NCBI GenBank assembly: GCA_033026295.1
Contig: CM065175.1
Coordinates: 19,788,837-19,852,836 of the forward strand
Direction of reading: 5' to 3'
Source of the DNA: Channa striata
Taxonomy: Eukaryota; Chordata; Actinopteri; Anabantiformes; Channidae
DNA length: 64,000 nt
The notes beneath the pieces were generated by a model. That model worked only from the letters and a program-made list of their open reading frames with translations. It did not search any database and was not told where the DNA came from. The position numbers and the translations under genes were made by a program. Positions 34,225-45,279 of the stretch are shown one piece after another. Each line of letters opens with the position of its first letter. The stretch's first letter is position 1.

Positions 34225-37200
34225 CTGAAGTCAGAAAGTCAAACACAACAAAGAGAGAGTCAGTGTTGAACAATGTTCCCCTCGCACAGCTAATGGATGT
34301 AGACAGTGTGCTGACCACAGTTTTGACTTCTATGAAATGTTCTAGACATAACAAATAATACTAGACAGCTTCATACAGCATTATTTTTTTTTTTACTGTT
34401 TTGGGGTAAGCAGTATGCATCATAAACTCACGTGTGACTGTGTCAAACCTGAGATGAGGTTAAACTTTCACAACTAATTAAGACGTCAACTTCTAACGTG
34501 ATACTTATTATTTCCAAATAAACAACGCCTAAAAATGTTACATTAGCATTAACAAACTAAGTTGCGGCAGAAATTTACACAGATTTTGATGGGAAAATTG
34601 GGATAATTATGGAGGATATGAATTACTTACTAATTACTATATACTAATTTATTTGGCTACTATTACTGTATTTGCAGCACGTTTTCTCTTTCTTATAATT
34701 GTCTCTTTATTTTACATCAAGCCAACAAACATGCAACAGCCTCATATTATCTTATAAAGAATATCACAAAAAGCACCAAAGTCTAATTTAGTGGTTAGTG
34801 CATCAGTGTCAACATTCTTTGTTTCTGTCTCTCCCTCCACACGTCTCTACTCACACTTCCTTCTCGTCCTTCTTGCCACAGGGCAGCTTGCTCTTCTTGT
34901 TCAGGAAGTAGATGAGACCCACCAACAACAGGAGCAGCAGAACACACACCACCACAGCAATCACCACCACACCGGAGCCTCCCTGCTGCTTGTCAGCTAC
35001 AGCGCCACAGTTTGGGGGACACATGGGGGGAGAGATGGAGAGGTGGACAGAGGGGTGGAGAGTTGTGGGGAGGAAAGAGCGAGGGGGGCAAGTGGGGGGT
35101 TGATCAGAGCGGAGGAGGTGCGAGGAGGTTAGAGAGGAAGGGGAGTTTTTGATTTAATAAAGGGCAGAGATTGGAGCATCGTGGAGGGTGTAGAAAAGGG
35201 GGGGGGGTAGAAAAGAAGGAGGGGAAGAGAAAACAATTTGATTTAAGGGTTACCATGGTAGGGAGAGATAAAAAGATGGGGGGAAAAAACGGGGATGAAA
35301 GGACGGGCACAGGTGGGGTCCAGGCATGGGTGGAGAGGGGAAGGGGTGGGGGGTGGGGATTGGGGTTAGTTTAACTTTGGAATGCAGTGCTTGAAATGTA
35401 ATGGGACCCATACAGGGCCGGTATACTCACAGACCAGACAGCTGATGAAAATCAGAAAACACTGAACATACTCACCTATTAACCTACAACCACATTACTA
35501 TACTTGTGAGGACACGAAACTAGGCCAAGAAGCGATGACATTTTATAAAAAGCTTTGATGGATAGTGTCAACACCAATTCGACTATAACTAACAATAATT
35601 CTTATTTATAACTGGCTTTGCACGATTTAGGGAAACACTGTTGGTGGCTTGAGTGAAAAATGACGGACGTCGTCTGTTAAGTCGGCAGAGCTGTTCTTAT
35701 ACACTAACTGAAAATACAGACATAGAAATACATGTGGCAACGTTTAAAGCATTAAATTTTTAGGGGGCATTAGAGTGTAGGTAACCACAGAGGCAGTGCT
35801 TCTGCAAAATTAATGTGAATTCAAACCCAGTTTATTTTTGGCCAGTGATAATTGAAGGAGTTACTGTAATGCTGTATGATCATTTGTTATCAAATGAATA
35901 AACTTGTTTGTGGAAAGGCTCTTCTTACTGCCGTCTAGTCCGTTTCTATTGCATTTTATTTTTACTGTGAGTAAGCAGACATCCACCCAGGCGTTAACCG
36001 TTTATCCTGTTTAGGGTGAACGAAGGGACTGGAAACGATCCCAGCCATTATTAGACAAAGGTGGGATGCATCCTGGTCAAGTCACCAGGGTCTTTTCAGT
36101 GTGAGGTGAAAGTTTAACCGTTGCACCGCTACGCTGCTCAGCACAAACTCAGAATATGTAAAATACATATTGAACACATTTATACGAGCTTGTAATGTTG
36201 AAGTTGTGATGAAACGTCCTTAAATGCAAATCATCTCTTGTCTTTTTCCCTAAATGTCAAATTTGGCCCTCACAACTATAGTAATACACATACAAATACA
36301 CAAACACATCTACTGAGCTCTTGTAGACAGAAATACACTGATCTGTGTGTGCACACAGGCATCAATACACACACAGTGACTTACAGTTCTACCATACACA
36401 TGTCTAGAGGGTTAGCGATACAGACCTGACTTAAGCACAGGGTTTCCATAGAGCAGCACTTAAGGAGAAAGAAAGTTTCTCAGTCCCATAGCATAGCAAA
36501 GCAACAACCACAACAGCGCGCGCGCACACACACACACACACACACAAGGTTATACACAGTCCTACACAGCAATCTGGCAAGTGTAAACGGCGACAGGGAA
36601 CAGCGACAAACACAAGGTCAGTCAGAAAGTAGAGGTGACCACAAAGGAGACACAGTAAAGAAACAAAGTGAGGAAAGGAAGAAATAGAATAGAATAGAAG
36701 CCTTTATTGTCCCCAAGGGGCCACAAAAAGTTGTAGTAGCATCCACAAAATATAGGACAGACATCATACAAAGGTGACAAGAGAAGAAGAATTACAATAT
36801 ACAATATCCACAGTGTTTGGTAGCAAGAGGGCAAATATACAAGATTACAGTACAGCAGAGGAAGGTGTGTGTATGTGTGTGTGTGTGTCTGTCTGTGTGT
36901 GTCTGTCTGTGTGTGTGTGTGCGAGAGAGAGATGGAAGGGCCGTGGCGCGAGGAAATGGGTGGAGGTTCTAAATTACAGGGTCTGTACAACAAAGAGTCC
37001 TGAGAAAAGGAAGGAGAAGAAGAGGAGGAGGAGGGAGAAGGTTCTACCTCTGTTGGCCGTGTTGTCAATGTCTGCAAGAGAGGAGAATGAAAAGGAGCAG
37101 TTTCAGTTACAGGCCATGAATCCGGTGGACAGACACCAGCAGCAAAATGCAAATCTATCACACTGTTGCATATGTCATTTTTAATGTCTCAGAAACTTGG

Positions 37201-40200
37201 TGGTTAGCAGTAAGTGCCTTCCTAAATCTGATTACTGCACCATTAAAACTTAAAAAAAAAATGCAGCTTTTAATGACTAATGTAGAAACTGGCTGCTGGG
37301 TACGAGTTCGTTCTACTCTTCAAGCTGAAGCAACCAGTCATCACAAGCTGTGGCATAATTCCCATAACACACGTAGTGTGATGGCAAACAATACAATAAC
37401 CCTACAGACCCAATCCTTTGTAATGTAGATGTAACTTTGTTGATACTATTTATCCTCTTAGTATCTTATTGGCCTTAACTTTTGTAATTTGAAAAAACAA
37501 ATCTTTTGTTTCCATCATGATTATTATTACAACCCTAATCCATATTCGCCACATTCTTCCCTCATTTAGTAGCAACCAAATGTTACTTTGTCCGTCAGTC
37601 CTGCCAGCTGTCACTGAAAGTATAATATCAGTAACAAATAACTTCAAAACACTTAAAGACTACAATGTGTGTTACAAAGTTTTTTGTGTTGCAAAAGATT
37701 TAATTAAATGATGTTTAAAACACAAAACTCACTTAATAAACACTTTTGTTATGACTAGGCAGAACTGACACAGCAGCCTCCAGCTGTTTTCATCTACTGA
37801 TTTTTCAAATCTCATTTTCCTTAAAAAAAACACAGTACCAGTGGACTTAGCTTATCGAATCTCATTTTTATGACATAAAAACTGCATTAGTGCTCCGGTC
37901 GTCTCCAGACAATCACCTGTTTTTTGAGAGACTGTAAATGTCTTGCTGTCGTTTCCGTACTTATTGGAGACCTCGCAGGTCACGCCGCCCTCCACAATGT
38001 CCGGCGTGGCTTGTAGGGTCAGAGTGCTCACCCACTTCTTGCCATCCAGTGATAGAGACTGGCAGAAGAGAAGGCAGAAGTCAGGAAAGAGGACAAACCG
38101 CATATTCACACTATGGCATAATATCCATAATATGACATGCAGAGCACAGTCCAGTGCAGCTTTATTCCATATTTCTACGTATGGTCGGTTCACATTTATA
38201 CACAAAGACGTGCTCTTTAAAATTGGCAGCTGTATTTCAAAAAAGTCTAAATATCTATGATCTATATCACTGTTTGAACCTAAAATTATGTTTTTGGAAG
38301 GTTCATTGCACCTTTATCTCATTTAATTACTATGTTTCTATAATATTCTACATAAGAAACAGCATTCTTCTGTTAAGTGTTTTTAAAGCTGTTTTCTTCG
38401 CACGTCAATGTGAAGTCTAAGAATAAAATATGACCATCCATAGCCCTGCAAGCTGTTTCGCTCTCATTTTAAATTGCTTTTGAAGTATAATAAACTGGCC
38501 TTCTAAGAAGAAGATCTTAAGATGCTATAAAAAATAAATCATGCCTCAAACTTCACATCGTGATCCAAGCGAAAACATTCAAAAGATAGCTCTGTTTGTT
38601 TTAAATCAGAGTTTGAATTACAGAGGAGCCAGGGAGGAATTACTGCTCGCCCCCTCCCGGAAAAGACCCGCTCTCCTCCGGGGTCACATACCAAATGACC
38701 CGTTTTTGGCCATTTAAACCGTATGTGCATAGCTTTATGCTGGTCAGCGTGTCTGACTGTCTACGTGATAACTGGAACATATTCTGGAAATTGTGTTTAT
38801 TCGGACTCATGAGCTTTTTTAAAAAATCATCTTCATCTGTGCTTCTTTTTATAGATTTCCTGGTACAACTATTTCTTTGTCTCTGCTCTTCTTGGGTGTG
38901 TCTCTGTTTGAATGTACCTCTGTTCCTGAGGGTTTCCAGGTAAACTGAGGGGCGGGGGAGCCATAGGCCGAGCACTTCAGGGTCACTTTGCCGTCCTTTC
39001 CCACCTCCCCGGCCATTGGTTTTTCGATCATTGGCTTCCCTGTGGAGTGCAGGAACTTCTCTTGTAAACAGCAAATTAAAAGCATCTCTCGGCTTGTATC
39101 CACTACGCAAGGTTCTTCCACTGAGTAAAACAATAGCTGCATGCTCAAAAATGGGCCGCTGTTGACATTATTATCCTGTGTGTTCCTGTGTGCCTATGAG
39201 ACATTAAGTACTCGGCTAAAAATAGAACATAAACTCTTCTTACACAACAGGCCTCATTGTTGAAAGTGTATGAGATTGTCTGTGTACGTGTGTCTGAGCG
39301 TTACCTTCGACCGTGAGGTTGACAGTAGCCTGGGCTGTCAATCCTGGCACGGATGGCACGGCTCCAACACACATGTACGTTCCGCCTTTCTCGTATGTAA
39401 TGTCCTGTATGGACAGAACGCCGTCCTGAGACAGCACCTCAGAGCCCTGGAGGAACACAAACATCTGGAAATGAAACCAACTACACTCATAACATCGGCC
39501 CTCTGCTCGTCGGTTTTATTCTCCGCGCATAACTGCGAGAGTTGAACGGCTCTGTGAATATCTAGTGTGAAGGCTCTGGGAAAGCGAAAGCAAAGCCTTC
39601 ACACACGTTTTTCCAAAGTGCAGTGATAACAGATCAAAGTCGGTCCTCCATGATGAACCTGTCTCATGCAAGTCTTCTCAACCTCTTCTCAGAGGAATTC
39701 TTTCCACGAACAACAACACCAAATCTCAGCAGTCGGTGAGTTTCTAACGTGACAACAATGGATATACACCCTACAACAGGCCTGGCACCAGAGGAACCAC
39801 AGAAACACTCTGCACATAACAAACAGAGGAGCAGGAGCGAATACCAAGAGTCCAGTAGCGTCGCAGTGATTTGTGATTTTCCAGGACTAGACTTTACTTT
39901 AACAAAATAGTCTGTTGTTTGTAACGTTTATTGATGTTTAATACTGTTTAATGAAATTAAACAGAGTTTTGTATGAGTTGCATTGTATTTCAGCGGAAAG
40001 AGACTAGGGGTGCTTAAATTCCCCGACCTTACCCTCATTACCTTTGGCTTGCATCATAAAAGCCGAGCTCCAACAATGTTTAATCATCCATAACCCTGTG
40101 TTCCTATTCCAGAAAGCCTACACTTAAACTCAGGCTGTTTTAAACATTTTCAATCACATGGCAGGAAGTTGTCCCATTACTGTCAATTTAAAATATACAG

Positions 40201-43200
40201 AACATTTTTCCACTGAGGAGTCGCTCTGTTTCTACTGCGGTTCCTGTTTCCTCGTTCACAAAACCGAACACATCTCAGTGTTTGTGCTGCAGCTGCTACA
40301 ACTGCACATAGCACAATCCAGCAAGACCACGACTGTCTTAAAGGGAGTCTGGCCTCAGACCTACAGGCTCCGGTGTTGTGTGGCTTCCACACACACGGTA
40401 AGTTCTCCATTACTTGAAATGTGAAATGGGGTCTTATTTCCATTTACTTAAACAATTCAGACTAAGGCTGGTGAAAAATATCCAAATATGGAGCCTCAGG
40501 AAGGACAGAATTCTTGTTCAACATCCAGATAGAGCCGTTAATATTTAAGAATGACATGTTTCTATATTCTGTTCTCGGAAATGATTCTGTGGAGCGATGA
40601 GGACAAGAGCAATGATCTGCACTGAAAAGAGGAGAAAATTAAGATAAATAAATGTGATTTAGCAAACCTTTTTCCACTGAACTGTGTGCGAAGCAGAGGC
40701 CTTGGTCTTACACTGCCACTCCACATTGTTTCCAAGCATGACAACTTGAGGTTCAGCAGGAGTGACACTCATTGGGTCGATGTCTGAAAGGGAGTGAGAC
40801 ACATAAAGCATGAGGACCTCTCGTGTGTTGCTTCCATTCTAAGGCTCTTAGAAAGACTGTAAAATCATTTTTTTATAGGTGCAATGCAAATACTCTGAAG
40901 TCAAGTCCATTTTGAAGTCCAGGTTAAGCCTATTCCAGGCTATTTCTAGGCTATCTCGGCTTAATGTGTGCGATACGATCAAATTAGGAGTGTGGTTGGG
41001 ATAACATTAAAGTACCAGATGAACTGTGAAAAATTGAACTGGATATCAGCAGGCTGAAAAGATTCCATTAAAGCTTATTTCAGTCTAACCCCTTTATTTC
41101 TGTGATTTACCGAGGAAAAGAACAGATTTACTGCAAGGGCTAAACTGCACAAACAGGAGGTAAATTGTCCTTTATGTGACTCGTGTCTTTGCGTGTGTGT
41201 GTGTCTTTTGTAAACTCACAGTGCACATTTAGGTTGATTTTCCCACTCAGGTCAGCGTCCAGGTTATCAAAATCGATGGCTGTGCAATAGTATTCACCGG
41301 AATCTGTGCGCTTAACAGATTTCAGCATCAAAACACCAGCTTGACCGAGGATGTTTTTCCCCTGGAGGTGGAGGAGCAGGAATAGTAAGAATATAATATG
41401 TTTAATTTAAAAACTAGGCAACAGGTTTAGCTCTTTTACTTTCAATTGATTATGTACATGAAATGCAAGCTTACATCTTTACTGAATTCAATCTCAGGCT
41501 GCGGGTTTCCATCAGTTTCACACTTCATAGTGACATTGTCGCCCTCTTTGATGGGAGAGTTGCTGAGCAGGGTGAAGGTCGCTTTCTCAGAGGGATCTGG
41601 ACAAAAACAGACATGGAATAGGTGAAAATGACACATTTGGATATTTTATAGTTATACTTCACATCATTAGTCAGAAATGAATAATGCATTCCCGCTATTC
41701 TACTAGCGCAGCCTTTCCTGGTTTCATTGGGGTTGTGTTAAATTGCATTTTTAGGTAGATGTGCAAGCAATGTAATGGGCACAGGAAGAGAAAATTATTC
41801 AAAAATACCCAACCAAAAATATAAAACAAATATATAAAAAATATAATAAAATAATAACTAAATAAATTATGTTTACTGTTAATATATAAGAAAAGCATCA
41901 AATCCTGACATTTTGTACGATTGACCAGTAAAGATGATCTGCTTGATTAAATTATTAAAAGGATTATATGATTTTTTGACAATTAATACATCATTAATAT
42001 GTTTTTCTTAAAAAATGATTTAAAATGCTTGTGCTCACCAAAATGGGCTGTGTATTGCTGCCATTTAAATAAGCACCACGTCATTATTTTGCTGAATTCA
42101 GGCTGATCCACATGAACTGATTTAAAATGCCCTTAATTAATCCTGATGTGGTAATTAGACACAAGCATCAGACAAACCATCTGAAGAACAGAAACCGACG
42201 GACCCCAAGATGAAAAAAAAAAGATCTCCCCAACACTCTGCTCCCGTCCCTCCACTCACAGTTGAGGTTGATGGTGATGGTGTCGGACTTCTTCTGTTTG
42301 ATCTGGCTGTCTGGCATGCTGTACTCCACGGTGCAGTGGAACACCGAGTCCTTGTCAGCCTTGGTGGGCTGCATGTACAACGTACTCTTGAAAGTGTAGA
42401 GCCCTGAGGCCTCCTTCACCAGCGAGGGAATCATGTAGGTCTCTGATAGAGAGCAGGAATGGAGGAAGGACGTAAATTACTTCAAATGACCAATTGATGG
42501 AATGACTGGAGAACACGGACACACTTCTCCGTACAGTGCGCGATACATACTCTGTTTCTGGTCCTTGACCTCAGGTAGGGGCTGATCGTCTTTGAACCAG
42601 ATGATTCTCGGCTGGGGATATCCATTCATTGTTATACAGCTGCCAATCTGATACATATGCAGAAAACAGAATAGACAAACTGTAAGAGGCAGAAAAATAA
42701 TAATTCAAAAATGTAAAAACACACACAAGCTGCACACAAACCTCTGAGCTAGTACTCTCTCCAACGTAGATGGCCTGGCTTGATGGCTTCGTTAGCTCTG
42801 GCTTCTCAGGAGCATCTGAAACAGAAAAGGCATCATTATCAAAAAATTACGATTCACAGAAAGAAAAACCTGCATCCTGTAGTCAGAGCATCCCACAAGC
42901 CTGCTGATGTAGTTAATTAAGTCGAGCACTTACATCACCCTACAGTGACCTCGTTCGCACGAGCTGATAAGGGTCAAAAAAATAAAAATAAAACCCCTCC
43001 CTGCACAGGTGGAGTGTTCCCCCTCGTTCCTTTGCTTTAACTCACTTCACATCCAAGGTCGTCTTATCGCCTCCTGCAGCTGCCGACCTCTTATATACAC
43101 AAACAGCAGATGAGTTTTTCTGTCTCACTCAATCAGCCCTTTGTTTTCATTTTTTTCCCGCTGCTCCTGAATCCGCTGTAGTATTGTTTAAGACACCAGC

Positions 43201-45077
43201 GTCCCACATGCTGTGAAATGCAGGCAGCCGTTCGTAAGGTTTACAGCTGTTTGGATGCACAGTGAGGCCTTGTTAACTTTAAGAAGCTGATTTCTTCACC
43301 CTCAACTCTCAGAGCATAACTAAAAGTCTCCTTTATGGCCTCTCACATTCAGCCTAAATATGCTTTTTAGCCTAAAGGCGAATGTTACACTAGAATAATT
43401 GAATATGAGCTATGACAGCAGAGGAAACTGAGAGAAAAATGGAAGCACGATTGTTTTGTGCTGTTTTATTGTGCATTTTTTGAACAGCGGACACACTGTT
43501 TACTCTCCGCTGTAGGTCTCCTGAGAGTGAAGCCGGGCTATCGCTGCTGCAGCTTAACCTTCAGGAGACCTCATAACTCAGAGCTATTAGGTTAGGGCAG
43601 GGCGGACACACAATAACTCATCCTTTGATGAGTCGAGTGGTCAAATGTGGATAAGGAATAATTGGTGGTTTGGGACACGGGCTGTTTTCTTACGACTGTG
43701 GGCATTGAATACGTCTAAAAAGACCTTTGTCAAATAGCACCTCATTGAAGTGTTGTTAAGCCCCGACTGGTCCATTTAGAAACGATTTTAAGAGACTGCT
43801 TTTACATTCAGTGGCTCTGAGTAAATAAATGTTAATGGAAAACTTGTAAACTCTTAGTCAAGTAGCAGTTTAACTAAAGAAAGGGTTGTTTTGCTGGTCT
43901 CTTAATACATATTGTCCCTCTTTGAAGTGATTGATCAGTCCAATCCAAAATGCAAATGAATTCTATTCATTTTGCCGGGACGGCTAAATGCTAAAAGCAT
44001 GATTAATGGCTTGGAAGTTGCTATGGAGAAGGGCAAGGGCACAGCAGGCTGCAGGGTCACCAGTCACAGTCTTGGTGACAAATTTGGACTATTATTAAGG
44101 TGAGATATATGAGACATGACAGGTGTGATTGAACTCTTCATCAGTTATGTCAAGAGTGATTAGACTGTGGTTAATTGACCCCTGGGGAACTGATCAAGGG
44201 AAACTGGTAACCCCAAGCATTGGAAAAGACTCCAAAGTCCCACACACGATGAAAAAATGTGAATCTGACTCATGGTTAATTCGTGACAGATGTAGCTCAA
44301 TGAAAACATTCATACTTTATATTTATATGCAAAAAGGTGCAAAATGCAATCAGCAAAATACATGTGTTTTTTAAAATTGCACACAAAAATCGAATTAAAT
44401 CCATAACCCTTTAGTGACAAACTAAGTCATAAATTCTGCTACAGTTAAACGAATGATGGGGCAGTTAGGAGGGATCACAATGAGGTCACATGAAGACCAA
44501 CGTGCACTCACAGAAGACTTTAAGCAAAGTGACAGCATCTGTAATCCCCGCGGAACCGGCATTGACCACACAGAAGAAGCTGAACTCATCAGAGGGTTGC
44601 ACAGAGACGATGGTCAACGTGAAATCCTGTTCGATAGTCGCCCGGCTTGCCAGAGGGGTGCCCTCGTCGCTTTTCCCCTCGCCACCCTGGGAGCGGAAAG
44701 CCACGCGCTTCCTGGTTCCCTGCTCCTCCTGAATGGTCGGACAGACAGTGAAATGAAGTAAGTACAATGGGAGGAGGGTCAGGAATAAAGCAAGATAACA
44801 AGATCACATAAAAATCACAACTAAAGTTAAAACCTGTCATAGGTTTTCTTTTTAAAATGTTCTTCAGTAGTAATAATACCTTGTGTTGCCATGTGTTTCT
44901 TCCAATAAGATTTTAAAGGGGAACAAACTTATATTTCAAAATTACTTACAATGTACCATTCGACAATCGTGTTGCTTGACGATGCTGAGCCAGTGTATGT
45001 GCAGGGCAGTTTGGCGGTCTGTCCTTTCAACACCTCCACTTTCGGAGACACCTTCACAACCACAGAGCCGCTGCATA
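34101..45077 (-). CDS. bcam: Basal cell adhesion molecule (Lutheran glycoprotein), 5'-incomplete
   Basis: Fourteen minus-strand exons join without a phase error: 45077-44950, 44728-44512, 42815-42742, 42647-42551, 42442-42260, 41596-41475, 41361-41220, 40783-40668, 39446-39305, 39039-38918, 38058-37917, 37071-37048, 34996-34855 and 34224-34101. They encode 591 residues (human BCAM has 628 with signal peptide). The layout is five Ig domains (two V-type, three C2-type), a transmembrane helix and a 50-residue tail. Family marks are CVVNAGSAG in Ig1 (human CVVRAGAAG), VKEASG...STLY in Ig2 (human VREASG...STLY), and KKWVSTLTL...GGVTCEVSN in Ig5 (human GWVSSSLTL...GISCEASN). BCAM is a plasma-membrane laminin-alpha5 receptor of epithelium, endothelium and red cells. 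MCAM and ALCAM share this architecture, and the tail is MCAM-like, but Ig1, Ig2, Ig5 and the APOC neighbourhood favour BCAM. The signal-peptide exon, which must end in phase 1, was not found. Confidence 0.9.
34855..34996 (-). CDS. bcam: bcam exon for the transmembrane helix
   Basis: 142 bases encoding ADKQQGGSG, a hydrophobic helix of about 22 residues (VVVIAVVVCVLLLLLLVGLI) followed by YFLNKKSKLPC and a basic stop-transfer segment. The acceptor is CTGTAG; the donor is a consensus GTGAGT in phase 2. The basic pair just inside the membrane takes the place of the human BCAM spectrin-binding Arg-Lys pair. Confidence 0.9.
35010..35370. repeat. G-rich polypurine stretch in a bcam intron
   Basis: Roughly 360 bases of strongly purine-biased + strand with many G runs (for example nine Gs near 35200 and GGGGTGGGGGGTGGGG near 35341). 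It begins about 15 bases from the acceptor of the transmembrane exon, so in the pre-mRNA, a minus-strand copy, it is a long pyrimidine-rich tract ahead of that acceptor. It has G-quadruplex and triplex potential. Confidence 0.75.
35995..36098. mobile_element. Diverged copy of a common teleost interspersed repeat
   Basis: CCGTTTATCCTGTTTAGGGT, then GGACTGGAAACGATCCCAGC, GGTGGGATGCATCCTGGTCA and AGTCACCAGG follow in order. This reproduces a widespread fish repeat (CCGCTTATCCTGTTCAGGGT ... GGCTGGAGCCTATCCCAGC ... GGGGTACACCCTGGACA ... GTCGCCAG). It lies in the bcam intron between the 24-nt exon and the transmembrane exon. I cannot give a certain class. Confidence 0.6.
36516..36546. repeat. (GC)n(AC)n microsatellite
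   Basis: Alternating purine-pyrimidine run, GCGCGCGC followed by about 11 AC units; Z-DNA-prone. Confidence 0.9.
36681..36850 (-). mobile_element. LINE-type retroelement 3' end
   Basis: On the minus strand the stretch ends GGGACAATAAAGGCTTC followed by a TATTC repeat, the hallmark tail of teleost non-LTR elements. The sequence to its right (to about 36850) probably belongs to the element's 3' UTR. No coding part remains. Confidence 0.55.
36865..36930. repeat. Compound (GT)n/(CTGT)n microsatellite
   Basis: GT runs interrupted twice by CTGTCTGT units, ending in GCGAGAGAGAG. Confidence 0.9.
37048..37071 (-). CDS. bcam: bcam 24-nt microexon in the membrane-proximal stalk
   Basis: A tiny exon reading DIDNTANR lies between the Ig5 exon and the transmembrane exon, with an acceptor ending CTTGCAG and a GTAGAA donor. 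Entry and exit are both phase 1, so including or skipping it keeps the frame. It would lengthen the extracellular stalk by eight residues. It is supported by phase and splice sites only. Confidence 0.7.
37917..39039 (-). CDS. bcam: bcam exons for Ig domain 5 (C2-type)
   Basis: Exon 39039-38918 carries GKDGKVTLKCSAYGSPAPQF with the first cysteine and TW. Exon 38058-37917 carries KKWVSTLTLQATPDIVEGG, VTCEVSNKYGN with the second cysteine, and an NDS sequon. The intron between them is 859 bases. Confidence 0.88.
39305..39446 (-). CDS. bcam: bcam exon, Ig domain 4, second half
   Basis: 142 bases starting GSEVLSQDGVLSIQDITYE, then GTYMCVGAVPSVPGL with the second cysteine (human BCAM TYVCEASLPTVPVL) and a VNLT glycosylation sequon near its end. 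Exit phase 1. Confidence 0.88.
40668..40783 (-). CDS. bcam: bcam exon, Ig domain 4, first half
   Basis: 116 bases reading IDPMSVTPAEPQVVMLGNN and then EWQC (first cysteine) and TVQWKK (core Trp). The human counterpart begins YLDPLELSEG. It ends in phase 0 at a GTTTGC donor, weaker than the gene's other donors. Confidence 0.87.
41220..41596 (-). CDS. bcam: bcam exons for Ig domain 3 (C2-type)
   Basis: Exon 41596-41475 carries IKEGDNVTMKCETDGNPQPE, with the first cysteine and an N-glycosylation sequon (NVT). Exon 41361-41220 carries DSGEYYCTAIDFDN with the second cysteine. It ends at LNVH plus a split Tyr codon that the next exon completes. Confidence 0.88.
41800..41960. repeat. AT-rich low-complexity stretch in a bcam intron
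   Basis: Nearly pure A/T sequence with TATAAA/ATAATA permutations in the intron between the Ig2 and Ig3 exons. Confidence 0.6.
42260..42815 (-). CDS. bcam: bcam exons for Ig domain 2 (V-type)
   Basis: Three exons (42815-42742, 42647-42551, 42442-42260) encode the linker YAPEKPELTKPSS, the first cysteine (GSC) and NGYPQPRIIWFKD, then VKEASG, STLYMQ and the second cysteine (VFHCTVEYSMP). In human BCAM the Ig2-Ig3 junction forms part of the laminin-binding surface. The last exon ends in phase 1, with Tyr completed by the Ig3 exon (NLN-Y-PSEKATF, human HYPTEHVQF). Confidence 0.88.
44512..45077 (-). CDS. bcam: bcam exons for Ig domain 1 (V-type)
   Basis: Exon 45077-44950 enters with two bases completing a split codon and carries the first domain cysteine (TAKLPC) and the core Trp (VEWYI). 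Exon 44728-44512 carries the second cysteine (SFFCVVNAG) and ends in phase 1. A 222-base intron splits the domain. The V domain of human BCAM is divided in comparable fashion. Confidence 0.88.
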
Positions 45078-45239
45078 CTGAGGACAAAGCAAACACAAGG
45101 AAAGAAATGTCAGGACCAAACCAGAAGGACGGGTAGAAATTTATCAAAGATACAAGTATGACAACACATTCACAGATTCGACATGAATTACATGTAAAAG
45201 ATATTAAAGTTTCGGTTTCAGAAGCTCCAGATTGTTCAA

Positions 45240-45279
45240 ACACAATGAATGTGTGCAGAGAAACACACATTCATTGTGT
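45240..45279. repeat. Perfect 16-bp inverted repeat (hairpin)
   Basis: The left arm ACACAATGAATGTGTG (45240-45255) and right arm CACACATTCATTGTGT (45264-45279) are exact reverse complements around an 8-base loop. It sits in the bcam intron 163 bases before the Ig1 exon acceptor. No transposon-like neighbours are visible. Confidence 0.9.

Noticed and set aside
35499..35515. Second copy of the TTGTGAGGAC repeat
   Set aside because: Only about 13 bases match (ACTTGTGAGGACAC); the following ATTGACGTAATGC block is absent.
36622..37161. Longest minus-strand ORF (179 codons)
   Set aside because: It runs through a LINE tail and a GT/CA microsatellite (HTHTQTDTH-type residues) and overlaps the true bcam microexon in another frame. 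It is a repeat shadow.
37917..45077. Assignment of the Ig gene to mcam or alcam instead of bcam
   Set aside because: Ig1 (CVVNAGSAG), Ig2 (VKEASG, STLY) and Ig5 (WVSTLTL) match BCAM better, and APOC1/C4/C2 neighbour BCAM in mammals. Only the membrane-proximal tail looks MCAM-like.
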